46,007 nucleotides of DNA from Clostridiales bacterium (lineage in GTDB: Bacteria; Bacillota; Clostridia; Oscillospirales; CAG-272): assembly GCA_021202555.1 (NCBI GenBank), contig JAJQCT010000002.1:1-46007 (forward strand). The letters are read 5' to 3'. The position numbers and the translations under genes are program-made. Shown here piece after piece: positions 24,862 to 33,090 of this stretch. Under the pieces are notes generated by a model. It ran no database searches. It had not been told where the DNA came from and saw only the letters and a list, made by a program, of their open reading frames with translations. The first letter of the stretch is position 1, and each line of letters starts with the position of its first letter.

Positions 24862-26148
24862 ATGTTCATTGACAAAGTGACGATATACGTCAAGGCGGGT
24901 GACGGTGGCGACGGCGCCGTTTCGTTTCACCGCGAAAAATATGTTGCTAAGGGCGGACCCGACGGCGGCGACGGCGGTCGCGGGGGAAACGTCGTATTCA
25001 CCGTTGACGAGGGCGAGACGACGCTTCTTCGCTTTCGCTATAAAAAGAAATTTGTCGCCGTGTCGGGCGAAGGCGGCAAGGCGAACAATATGCATGGAAA
25101 ATCCGCGCCCGACCTTGAAATTCCCGTGCCGCAGGGAACGATAATACGCAGTGAGGACGGCGCCGTCATACACGATATGTCGGACGGCAAGCCCTTCACG
25201 CTCTGCCGCGGCGGTCGCGGCGGCTGGGGAAATCGCCATTTCGCAACTCCGACGAGACAGGTGCCGCGGTTTGCGAAAAAGGGAACAAAGGGCGAGGAGC
25301 GGAATATTACGCTCGAGCTTAAAATGATAGCGGACGTCGGTCTTGTCGGAATGCCCTCCGTCGGGAAATCCTCGATTCTTGCTGCGATTTCGGCGGCACA
25401 TCCGAAAATCGCGGATTATCACTTCACCACTCTGTCGCCGAGCCTTGGCGTCGTAAAGCTCGGGGACGAGCGCGGGGGCGACGTTCACGGATTTGTTGCC
25501 GCCGACATTCCGGGGCTTATCGAGGGCGCGGCAGACGGCGCGGGTCTCGGACATGATTTTCTTCGCCACATAGACAGGTGCAGAATGCTCGCTCATGTCG
25601 TCGACATAGCGTCGGTAGAGCTTCGCGACCCCATAGATGATATAGAAAAAATAAACGCGGAGCTTGAAAAGTGGTCGCCGGAGCTTGCGTCGCGCCCGCA
25701 GCTTATAGTCGCGAACAAATGCGACGTTCTCGACCGAACGACGGCTGATATTGAAAAATTTGAAGACTATGTTTCATCTCACGGATGGGAGGTCGTGTAC
25801 GTTTCGGCGGCGACGGGAGAGGGAATAAATGAAATGGTGAATAAAATCGCCGAAATGCTACGCGATCTGCCGCCCGTGACAGTATATGAGCCCGAAATTG
25901 ACGCCGAGCCTGAGATTAAGGCAAGCTCAACCGAATTTACCGTGCGCCGAGAGGGAAAGGGCTACGTCGTTGAGGGAGAATGGCTGTTCGATCTTCTCGG
26001 CAGGGTCGATCTTTCCGACCGCGAGGGAGTATCGTATTTCGGGCGTGTGCTGACAAAGTACGGTGTCATACAAAAGCTTGAGGAGGCGGGATGCCATGAC
26101 GGCGACACCGTTTCGATTTACGACTTTGAATTTGATTTTGTAAGGTAG
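24862..26148 (+). CDS. obgE: GTPase ObgE
   Basis: A 428-residue ribosome-associated GTPase needed for 50S assembly and linked to growth and stress control. The N-terminal Obg fold (1-158) is glycine-rich (AGDGGDG, GGPDGGDGGRGGNV, NRHFATPTRQ). The G domain has G1 GMPSVGKS (163-170), G3 DIPGLIEGAA and G4 NKCD. The C-terminal OCT domain (about 345-428) is present. The ribosome binding site GGAAAGTG is moderate. It precedes a putative tRNA methyltransferase and may share its transcript. Confidence 0.97.
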   Translation: MFIDKVTIYVKAGDGGDGAVSFHREKYVAKGGPDGGDGGRGGNVVFTVDEGETTLLRFRYKKKFVAVSGEGGKANNMHGKSAPDLEIPVPQGTIIRSEDGAVIHDMSDGKPFTLCRGGRGGWGNRHFATPTRQVPRFAKKGTKGEERNITLELKMIADVGLVGMPSVGKSSILAAISAAHPKIADYHFTTLSPSLGVVKLGDERGGDVHGFVAADIPGLIEGAADGAGLGHDFLRHIDRCRMLAHVVDIASVELRDPIDDIEKINAELEKWSPELASRPQLIVANKCDVLDRTTADIEKFEDYVSSHGWEVVYVSAATGEGINEMVNKIAEMLRDLPPVTVYEPEIDAEPEIKASSTEFTVRREGKGYVVEGEWLFDLLGRVDLSDREGVSYFGRVLTKYGVIQKLEEAGCHDGDTVSIYDFEFDFVR

Positions 26149-26159
26149 AGGCTGTCGGG

Positions 26160-26762
26160 ATGGACTTTGATGTTATTGACGAGTGCGGAATGATTGATTT
26201 GCTTTATCTGCAAAAGGAATTTCTGCTTCGGCACATAAAGGAAGGCGGCACTGCCGTTGATTTTACTGCGGGAAACGGACATGATACGTCGTTTCTTTCC
26301 CGCGCCGTCGGAAAGGAAGGCAGAGTATACGCATTCGATGTTCAGAGTGAGGCGCTGAAGTCAGCGAAAATGACGCTCGAACGTGACGGCTGCCCCGACA
26401 ACGTGACGCTCATTCTCGATTCACACGACAACGCAAAAGAATACGTGTCGGAGAAAATTTCCGTCGGAATGTTCAATCTCGGATTTTTGCCGGGCGGCGA
26501 CCGCACCGTCACGACGATGAGAAAAACGACGCTTCCGGCAGTCAGATCCGCCGCTGAGGAAATGCTTGATTCGGGCGGAGCCTTGACGGTGGCGGTTTAC
26601 CCGGGACACCCGGAAGGGGACGCGGAGGGCGCGGAGCTGCGCGAATATTACAAAACGCTTGACAGACGCGAATTTTGCTGTACGGAAATTCATATAGTAA
26701 ATTCGCCCATGTCCCCATATTTTACTTTGATAGAAAGAAGAAAAAGAAATCATGGCAGATAA
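26160..26762 (+). CDS. mnmM: Class I SAM-dependent methyltransferase, MnmM/YtqB-like
   Basis: A 200-residue methyltransferase. The SAM loop VDFTAGNGHDT (33-43) and NLGFLPGGDRTVTTM, with SPYFTLIERR near the end, are the rRNA_methylase (YtqB) family signatures. In Bacillus YtqB/MnmM methylates 5-aminomethyl-2-thiouridine at the tRNA wobble position to form mnm5s2U. The C-terminal residues overlap the following gene by 11 nt. It follows obgE by 11 nt, suggesting an operon. The ribosome binding site AGAGG is weak. Confidence 0.85.
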   Translation: MDFDVIDECGMIDLLYLQKEFLLRHIKEGGTAVDFTAGNGHDTSFLSRAVGKEGRVYAFDVQSEALKSAKMTLERDGCPDNVTLILDSHDNAKEYVSEKISVGMFNLGFLPGGDRTVTTMRKTTLPAVRSAAEEMLDSGGALTVAVYPGHPEGDAEGAELREYYKTLDRREFCCTEIHIVNSPMSPYFTLIERRKRNHGR

Positions 26763-28293
26763 CGGAAGCAACAGAAGAAACAACAGCGGCAGCGGAGGCA
26801 GAATGACGCCGCTTGACCGGTATCACGCGGAGCAGGAGCGCGCAAAAGCGGAATACGAGGCAAACCGCCGCGCCGCTTATGAGGAAGAGCAGAGGCGCGC
26901 TCTTGAGGCGAAAAAAAGAGCTTACCTTGAAAAGCAGGAGCGTCAGCGCGCGGCAAAGGCTCGCCGTGCAGCGGCAAGACGTCGCGTTTTCATCTCACGG
27001 CTTATACTTTTCGCCGTTTTATTCGCTATAATCTTTACGGTTGCCGCCATAGCCGTCGGAATTTCCTTTTCATCGACTAAAAAGACCGAAACGGATGTTG
27101 AAAGCTATGAATATCTCTATGTTTATGACGCAGAGGACGACGATGCGAATCTGAGCGTGTCAGTTTCCGATGCCGTTTCGGTGAAGGACGGCGTGAGAAC
27201 CGTCGATTTTTCGATAATAGCGGACATGGCATCGATGACGGTCGTTGGAAGCTCTGCAAGTCTGAAGTTTTATACGGGCGAGGAGGAATGCGTGATTCTC
27301 ACGGAGGGATCGCGGACGGCTGTCGTAAACTCTAACTCGTGCGAGCTTGACACGGAGGTCTGGGTTGACGATGACGGCGATTTCTGGGTGCCTGTGAGCT
27401 TTGTCGAGGATTATGTGACGGGTGTTTCGGTGACTGTAGTAACGGCAGGCGACACGGACGGCGAGGCTGAAAATTCCGTAACTGTCGCGCTTACCGGGGA
27501 TACGGTTTCCTTCACACTCAAGGAATCCGATACAATTGAGCCTATAACGGAGGACACATATCCCGGAGCGTCCGATACTACAGAGCCTGCGGAAACGACG
27601 ATGATTGAGCTGCCGACGATAGAATTTACCGCAGACCTTTCCGATTATGAGCAGTACATGGATATAGGCACATCCGACGAATATCTGATACTTGTCAATA
27701 CAACGCATACGCTTGATGAGGACTATGTTCCGACGGATCTTGTCGATGTTGTTTATACGCGGGATGACGGAAGAAACACGCAGCAGATGAGGCTTTACGC
27801 CGAAAAGGCGCTTGAGGCGATGTTTATCGAGCTTTTCGCGAACGGTTATGACGGCGTTGGGTCGAGCGGCTATCCCGTTTCCGTGACGAGCGGATACAGG
27901 TCGTATTCGTATCAGATTTCGCTCTTCAATTCATATGTCGAACGCGAAATGGCGAATGATTCCTCCCTCACGTTAAGCGAGGCGGAGGCTCTTGTCGCGA
28001 CTTATTCGGCGCGCGCGGGAACGAGCGAGCATCAGACGGGGCTTTGCGCCGATCTTCATAATCTTTCGTCCGCACAGCAGACGTTCGCAAATGAGGAGGC
28101 ATATGAATGGCTCGTCGAAAACTGCTGGAAGTTCGGCTTTATTCTTCGCTTTCCCGAGGATAAAGAGGATATTACGGGAATTGAGTTTGAGCCGTGGCAT
28201 TACCGCTACGTCGGGCGTTATCATGCATATATAATCATGTCCGAGGGGCTTTGCCTTGAGGAATACGTCGAAATGCTCAGTGAGGAAGAATAG
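26752..28293 (+). CDS. VanY-family D-alanyl-D-alanine carboxypeptidase, membrane-anchored
   Basis: A 513-residue protein with a long charged, coiled-coil-prone N-terminus (1-78, many Arg/Glu/Ala), one transmembrane segment (about 80-107), a poorly conserved extracellular region (about 108-310), and a C-terminal M15B peptidase domain. Metal and catalytic residues are visible as SEHQTGLCADL (H427, D434) and EPWHYRYVG (E480, H483), with SGYRSYSYQ as substrate-site motif. It would trim D-Ala from peptidoglycan stem peptides on the outer face. No vanA/vanB genes are nearby, so this looks like cell-wall housekeeping, not resistance. It overlaps the methyltransferase gene by 11 nt. Confidence 0.88.
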   Translation: MADNGSNRRNNSGSGGRMTPLDRYHAEQERAKAEYEANRRAAYEEEQRRALEAKKRAYLEKQERQRAAKARRAAARRRVFISRLILFAVLFAIIFTVAAIAVGISFSSTKKTETDVESYEYLYVYDAEDDDANLSVSVSDAVSVKDGVRTVDFSIIADMASMTVVGSSASLKFYTGEEECVILTEGSRTAVVNSNSCELDTEVWVDDDGDFWVPVSFVEDYVTGVSVTVVTAGDTDGEAENSVTVALTGDTVSFTLKESDTIEPITEDTYPGASDTTEPAETTMIELPTIEFTADLSDYEQYMDIGTSDEYLILVNTTHTLDEDYVPTDLVDVVYTRDDGRNTQQMRLYAEKALEAMFIELFANGYDGVGSSGYPVSVTSGYRSYSYQISLFNSYVEREMANDSSLTLSEAEALVATYSARAGTSEHQTGLCADLHNLSSAQQTFANEEAYEWLVENCWKFGFILRFPEDKEDITGIEFEPWHYRYVGRYHAYIIMSEGLCLEEYVEMLSEEE

Positions 28294-28305
28294 TGAGGAA
28301 GAATA
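28280..28305 (+). repeat. Tandem 13-bp direct repeat at the VanY / GH78 junction
   Basis: AGTGAGGAAGAAT occurs twice in a row. The first copy holds the end and stop of the VanY gene; the second gives GAGGAAGAATAATG, the ribosome binding site and start of the rhamnosidase gene. Confidence 0.8.
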
Positions 28306-30522
28306 ATGATTAAAGACGCATTATGGATAGGCATTGGGGATGCGAATATTTCCTTGTGTCCCGAATTTTCGAGAAAATTTTCCCTTAATAAAGAGAAAGA
28401 GATAAAACACGCCGAGCTTTCCGTCACGGCGCTCGGCGTATACGAGGCTTCAATTAACGGCTGCCGCGTCGGAAATTTTGTTCTCGCACCCGGCTGCACG
28501 TCATATAAAAAGCGGCTTCAATACGAAACCTACGACGTGACGGAAATGCTTTTGCGGGGTGAAAACAAAATCTCGATTCTCGTCGGTGCGGGCTGGTACC
28601 GCGGACGCATAAGCGCCGCATACGGGAAAACTCATTCGTTCCCCGCGGCGGTGATTTCGGAGCTGACTGTCGAATACGGCGACGGGGAGATTTTCACGCA
28701 GGTGACCGACGAGAGCTGGCGCGCCGGTGAAAGCCGCATACTCGCCTCCGATATTTACGACGGGGAGACATACGACGCATCTTTTGACGACGCCTGCCTC
28801 TCGCCGTCATATCCCGCGAAACTGCTCGATTCGGAGTACGCCGATTTTGCAAGCGAAACGCTTGTCCCTCATGAGGGCGAATATGTCACGGAGCATGAAA
28901 GGATAAAGCCGTGCGCATATTTTATAACGCCGAAGGGCGAGCGGGTGGTTGATTTCGGTCAGAATCTCGCGGGCTACGTCGAGATTTCCGTCAATGCGAG
29001 GCTTGGCGATAAAATCGAATTTACACACGCCGAAACGCTCGACGGGGAGGGGAATTTCTACCGCGATAATTACAGGGGCGCCGAGGCAAAGGCGACTTAC
29101 ATATGCCGTGATGGAAATCAGACTTATAAGCCGCATTTCACGTTTTACGGATTTCGCTATATTAAGCTTTTGAGCTGTCCGAAGGATGTGAATCCGCTGG
29201 AGTGCTTCACCGCGGTGGCGATTTATTCCGACATGAAGCGCACGGGATATTTTTCGTGCGGGAATGAAAAGGTGAACCGCCTTTACGAAAACACGCTGTG
29301 GTCACAGCGCTCGAACTTCATCGACATTCCGACGGACTGTCCGCAGCGCGACGAGCGCATGGGCTGGACAGGAGATGCGCAGGTATTTGCATCGAGTGCC
29401 GCATATAATTATGATGTTTTTAAATTTTTCAGAAAATGGCTGCGAGATCTTCGCGCGGAGCAGAGGGAAAACGGCGCCGTTACCGAAATTGTGCCGAATT
29501 TTTGGAATCTTGCCGGCTCGAGCGCCGCGTGGGGAGATGCCGCCGCGATAATTCCGTGGAAAATGTACCTTGCCTACGGCGACGAAAGCATACTTGACGA
29601 AAACTTCCAATCGGTGAAAAAATGGGTTGACTTCATCACAAACGACACAAAGGATCCGTATCTCTGGACTTGCTGCGCGTCCGAAAAAAGAGTATGGGGA
29701 AAGCATTACGGCGACTGGCTCGCGCTCGACGCGCCTGCTGGAAGCTATAAGGGCGCGACAGACGACGATTTTATCGCGAGCGTGTTTTACTGCGTCTCGG
29801 TCAGGCTGCTGACGGAATACGGACACGTACTCGGCAGGGATGTTTCGGAATACGAGGAGCTTGCGAAAAAAATCAGAGATACCTTCGTGAGTCGATTTTC
29901 TCCCGTGACGGAGATGGAGCACGTACTGGCGCTTTATTTTGACATGACGGACGACGCTGCGGGCGTTGCCGCCGCGCTCAACGAGATGATCAAAAACGAC
30001 GGATACAAGCTAAATACCGGCTTTGTCGGCACTCCGTATCTTTTATATGCGCTCTCGGAGAACGGCTATGCCGAAACTGCGTATTCGCTGCTACTGCGCG
30101 AGGAATACCCGTCGTGGCTTTACGAGGTGAATCACGGCGCGACGACAATCTGGGAGCATTGGGACGGAATCAACGACGAGGGAAATTTCTGGAGCGCCGA
30201 TATGAACTCGTTCAATCATTATGCCTACGGCTCCGTCATAGGATGGCTTTACGAGGTCGCGGCGGGGATTGCGGCAGACAAGGAAAATCCCGGCTTTTCG
30301 CGCCCGACGATAAAACCGTGCCCGGACAAAAGGCTCGGTCATGCCGCGGCGAGGCTTGAAACGCAGTACGGCACGATTTGCTCCGAGTGGACATATACTG
30401 CGGACGGCAGCGTGAAATATAAAATATCCGTGCCGACGGATGCGGTAATTATAATCTGCGGTGAGCGGCACGAGGTAAGTGCAGGGGAATACGAATTTTC
30501 ATCAAGGGAAAATTTCGTCTGA
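28306..30522 (+). CDS. Alpha-L-rhamnosidase, GH78
   Basis: A 738-residue inverting glycosidase that releases L-rhamnose from rhamnosides. N-terminal beta-sandwich domains (about 1-330) are followed by a (alpha/alpha)6 barrel. The catalytic motifs are DCPQRDERMGWTGD (344-357, general acid Glu and neighbours) and WEHWDGI (616-622, general base Glu), with SFNHYAYGSVIGWLY after it. The C-terminal beta domain ends near 738. No signal peptide: probably cytoplasmic, acting on imported rhamnosides. The gene lies immediately after the VanY gene with a tandem-repeat-derived ribosome binding site. No other rhamnose genes are nearby. Confidence 0.93.
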   Translation: MIKDALWIGIGDANISLCPEFSRKFSLNKEKEIKHAELSVTALGVYEASINGCRVGNFVLAPGCTSYKKRLQYETYDVTEMLLRGENKISILVGAGWYRGRISAAYGKTHSFPAAVISELTVEYGDGEIFTQVTDESWRAGESRILASDIYDGETYDASFDDACLSPSYPAKLLDSEYADFASETLVPHEGEYVTEHERIKPCAYFITPKGERVVDFGQNLAGYVEISVNARLGDKIEFTHAETLDGEGNFYRDNYRGAEAKATYICRDGNQTYKPHFTFYGFRYIKLLSCPKDVNPLECFTAVAIYSDMKRTGYFSCGNEKVNRLYENTLWSQRSNFIDIPTDCPQRDERMGWTGDAQVFASSAAYNYDVFKFFRKWLRDLRAEQRENGAVTEIVPNFWNLAGSSAAWGDAAAIIPWKMYLAYGDESILDENFQSVKKWVDFITNDTKDPYLWTCCASEKRVWGKHYGDWLALDAPAGSYKGATDDDFIASVFYCVSVRLLTEYGHVLGRDVSEYEELAKKIRDTFVSRFSPVTEMEHVLALYFDMTDDAAGVAAALNEMIKNDGYKLNTGFVGTPYLLYALSENGYAETAYSLLLREEYPSWLYEVNHGATTIWEHWDGINDEGNFWSADMNSFNHYAYGSVIGWLYEVAAGIAADKENPGFSRPTIKPCPDKRLGHAAARLETQYGTICSEWTYTADGSVKYKISVPTDAVIIICGERHEVSAGEYEFSSRENFV

Positions 30523-30568
30523 CCCGCCGCCGGTGATAGGGCGTTTATATGCGCCCGCTAAAAAATTG

Positions 30569-30597
30569 TTGCATTGACCGCGCAATTATGGTATAAT
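30569..30597 (+). promoter_or_regulatory. Promoter of cdaA-cdaR
   Basis: TTGCAT, 17-bp spacer, TATAAT with TGG before it (extended -10). Predicted start near 30604, inside stem-loop 1, giving a leader of about 178 nt. Confidence 0.75.
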
Positions 30598-30707
30598 AAC
30601 ATTGAATAATGAATCTACGATTCATTATTCAAGTTGATGAATATTGCGCTGCGCGCAATATTCACGGTGCAGCGCTGATTATAAACTGCGCAGCGCTTGA
30701 TTATAAA
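30569..30707 (+). repeat. Hairpin-promoter element, copy B (upstream of cdaA)
   Basis: Promoter TTGCAT (30569-30574), 17 bp, TATAAT (30592-30597) with extended -10; perfect 14-bp stem-loop TTGAATAATGAATC/GATTCATTATTCAA (30602-30615 with 30619-30632, loop TAC); linker GTTGA; perfect 12-bp stem-loop TGAATATTGCGC/GCGCAATATTCA (30638-30649 with 30653-30664, loop TGC); tail CGGTGCAGCG. A near-identical 17/18-nt direct repeat GCAGCGCT(T)GATTATAAA follows (30669-30685 and 30690-30707). Sister of copy A at 18665-18780. Confidence 0.8.
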
Positions 30708-30781
30708 TTGAAATACCGCGCGTGAGCGGACATTACGCATATATAAGGCGGAAAACAAAGAAAGAAACGGGAGGTGATGAT

Positions 30782-31735
30782 ATGGATGTATTTGTCGAAT
30801 GGCTTAAGACAACGGCTGAAAGCGTTTTATCGACGCTCGGTCTTATTACATTAATCGACGTGCTCGACATTGCGTTTGTATCGTTTTTATTTTATTCCGT
30901 TTACAAATTCATACGTACAAGACGGGCGGGTAAGCTTGCCGTTGGAGTAGCCGTCTTTTTTCTTATTCTCATACTGACCGATTTTCTTGAAATGCAGACG
31001 ATGCAGTTTCTCATGACATACGTCGTACAGATGGGAGTTATCGCCGTGATAATTCTGTTTCAGCCGGAGCTTCGCTCGGCGCTTGAGATGATCGGCGGGG
31101 AATCGATGAAGGGCGTTAAGGTTTTCGGCGAGGCGAAGGATGCCGACGTGTATCATCACGCCGTATCGGAGCTGACGGAGGCGGTGTCGGATATGTCGGC
31201 GTCAAAGACCGGAGCGCTTATAGCGATTGAGCGCACGACGCCGCTCGGCGACCACATGATTGCGGGAACCGTTCTCAACGCGGACGTCGAATGCGAGCTT
31301 ATAAAGAACCTTTTTTTCAACAAAGCGCCGCTTCATGACGGCGCCGTCATAATCAGCGGCTCCCGCATTCACGCAGCCGGGTGTCTTTTGCCGCTCTCGA
31401 CGCGAACAGACCTTATTAAGGCTCTCGGGATGCGTCACCGCGCTGCAATCGGGCTTTCGGAAAACAGCGATGCTTATGTAATTGTCGTGAGCGAGGAGAC
31501 GGGAACGATTTCCGTCGCCGAAAATGGCGAGATACGCCGCGATTATACGCCCGAAATGCTGAGGGATGAGCTGAACGCCATATTTTTCCCTGACGACAAG
31601 CGCATAGGCAAGAAAAGTCTGAAGGCTCGCCGACGCGCGGTTAAAGCGAAGCGAAACGGCTCGCCCGGCAAAAACGACGGCGGCTATATCGATGTAGATG
31701 ACAAAGGGGTGACGGGCAATGACAAAAAAGAGTAA
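30782..31735 (+). CDS. cdaA: Diadenylate cyclase CdaA
   Basis: A 317-residue membrane c-di-AMP synthase, which controls potassium uptake, osmolyte balance and wall homeostasis. Three transmembrane segments (about 18-40, 52-70, 75-95) precede the DAC domain. The catalytic motifs are DGA (186-188, in LHDGAVII) and RHR (218-220, in GMRHRAAIG). The start is ATG 30782, preceded by the near-perfect anti-SD complement GGGAGGTGAT; an upstream in-frame GTG at 30722 lacks such a site. The coding end overlaps cdaR by 17 nt, the conserved cdaA-cdaR pair. glmM, the usual third partner, is not next to it. Confidence 0.96.
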   Translation: MDVFVEWLKTTAESVLSTLGLITLIDVLDIAFVSFLFYSVYKFIRTRRAGKLAVGVAVFFLILILTDFLEMQTMQFLMTYVVQMGVIAVIILFQPELRSALEMIGGESMKGVKVFGEAKDADVYHHAVSELTEAVSDMSASKTGALIAIERTTPLGDHMIAGTVLNADVECELIKNLFFNKAPLHDGAVIISGSRIHAAGCLLPLSTRTDLIKALGMRHRAAIGLSENSDAYVIVVSEETGTISVAENGEIRRDYTPEMLRDELNAIFFPDDKRIGKKSLKARRRAVKAKRNGSPGKNDGGYIDVDDKGVTGNDKKE

Positions 31736-33050
31736 ATCCGACGCGACCGTATCCGCTCCGAAACGCTCGCTTCTGTCCCGCCTGACGTATAATCTTCCCG
31801 CGAAAATCATCTGTATCATATTCGCTGTCGTTTTGTGGATTTACGTCACCGACGTCGAAAACCCGAATTACGAGATTACGCTCACCGATATACCCGTTTC
31901 GATTGTCGGAACGGAGGATGTGGAAATCGACAGCGGGCTTGTCGTTTATAGTGGATATGACGAAACCGTTGACGTGACGCTTCGCGGTCGAAAGAATTTA
32001 TTGTCGGGCGTGACTGCTGACGACGTTTCCGTAACGGCTGACATCACCTCGGCGACTGAGGCGGGCGAATATGAAATCGAGCTTAAAATAACGCCTCCGG
32101 ACGATTCGGAGGTTGTTTCCGCATCCGCCGATTCCGTCACGGTGGCGCTTGACAAAAAATCGAGCATCGACGTCGATATAAAGGTTGTTTATTCGGGGCT
32201 TACGCTTGAAAAGACCTCGACGACGACGTATTCTCTCGGTGATCCCGTGCTTTCCGTATCAACAGTTACGGTGACGGGACCGTCGCGGTATCTTGAGGAG
32301 ATAAGCTATGGACAGGTGACACTCCCTGACCTCGGACGGGTGACGGGCACGCTTACAGTTTACGGAACGATTTCGCTTATCGACAGCGACGGCGCCGTCG
32401 TTTCAAATCCGTATGTGTCAATGTCGCAGACGGATGTCAGCGTAACGATTCCTGTCTACGCCGAAAAAACGGTAACGCTTTCAGTCGAAACCGTATACGG
32501 ATATTTTAACGACGACAACTGCATTATCACAATAGAGCCGGAATCCGTGCTTGTAAAGGGGGATGCCGCCACCGTCGATTCGCTCGACACGATAACGGTG
32601 ACGACGCTCGACGAAAAGACGATAACCGACAACACGACGCTTTCGGTGGCGCTTTCGATTCCCGACGGGGCTGAAAATCTTGACGGGGTAGAGTTTGTCG
32701 ATATTACAGTCGAGCTTGTAAACGTCGCGACGAGAACATTTATCATATCAAATTCATCAATAACAGCCGAAAACCCCAATTCGGTGACATACGACGTGGC
32801 GGACGGATATACGACCGTGACGCTTCGCGGTTCGACACAGGAAATTTACAGCGTTGACGAGGATGATATAGCGCTCATGATTGACCTTTCCGCGTACAGC
32901 ACGCAGGAGCTTACGAGTTTTCTTTCCGTTACTGTCGTTGTAAACGGCTACGAAAGCGTTTATGAGCTTGGCAGCTATTCCGTTTCGGTAGATATAAATC
33001 CCACCGTCGAGACGACGGATGTCGAGGGGACATCTGACGGTTCCGAATAA
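31719..33050 (+). CDS. cdaR: CdaA regulatory protein CdaR (YbbR domains)
   Basis: A 443-residue membrane protein with one N-terminal transmembrane helix (about 24-42, IICIIFAVVLWIYVTD) and an extracellular part of about four YbbR repeats, seen from recurring motifs such as YDETVDVTLRGRKN and VTLRGSTQEIYSVD. CdaR binds CdaA and modulates its cyclase activity. The start overlaps cdaA, with AAAGGGGTGA as ribosome binding site. The extracellular part is Asp/Thr/Ser rich with few basic residues, as expected for secreted domains. Confidence 0.93.
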   Translation: MTKKSKSDATVSAPKRSLLSRLTYNLPAKIICIIFAVVLWIYVTDVENPNYEITLTDIPVSIVGTEDVEIDSGLVVYSGYDETVDVTLRGRKNLLSGVTADDVSVTADITSATEAGEYEIELKITPPDDSEVVSASADSVTVALDKKSSIDVDIKVVYSGLTLEKTSTTTYSLGDPVLSVSTVTVTGPSRYLEEISYGQVTLPDLGRVTGTLTVYGTISLIDSDGAVVSNPYVSMSQTDVSVTIPVYAEKTVTLSVETVYGYFNDDNCIITIEPESVLVKGDAATVDSLDTITVTTLDEKTITDNTTLSVALSIPDGAENLDGVEFVDITVELVNVATRTFIISNSSITAENPNSVTYDVADGYTTVTLRGSTQEIYSVDEDDIALMIDLSAYSTQELTSFLSVTVVVNGYESVYELGSYSVSVDINPTVETTDVEGTSDGSE

Positions 33051-33090
33051 AAATGACGGCGGTGTAAGGCGCAGCTGAAAAAGAGGTTTT

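Noticed and set aside
26752-28293. Vancomycin resistance operon
   Set aside because: Only a VanY-like peptidase is present; no VanR/S/H/A/X genes are nearby.
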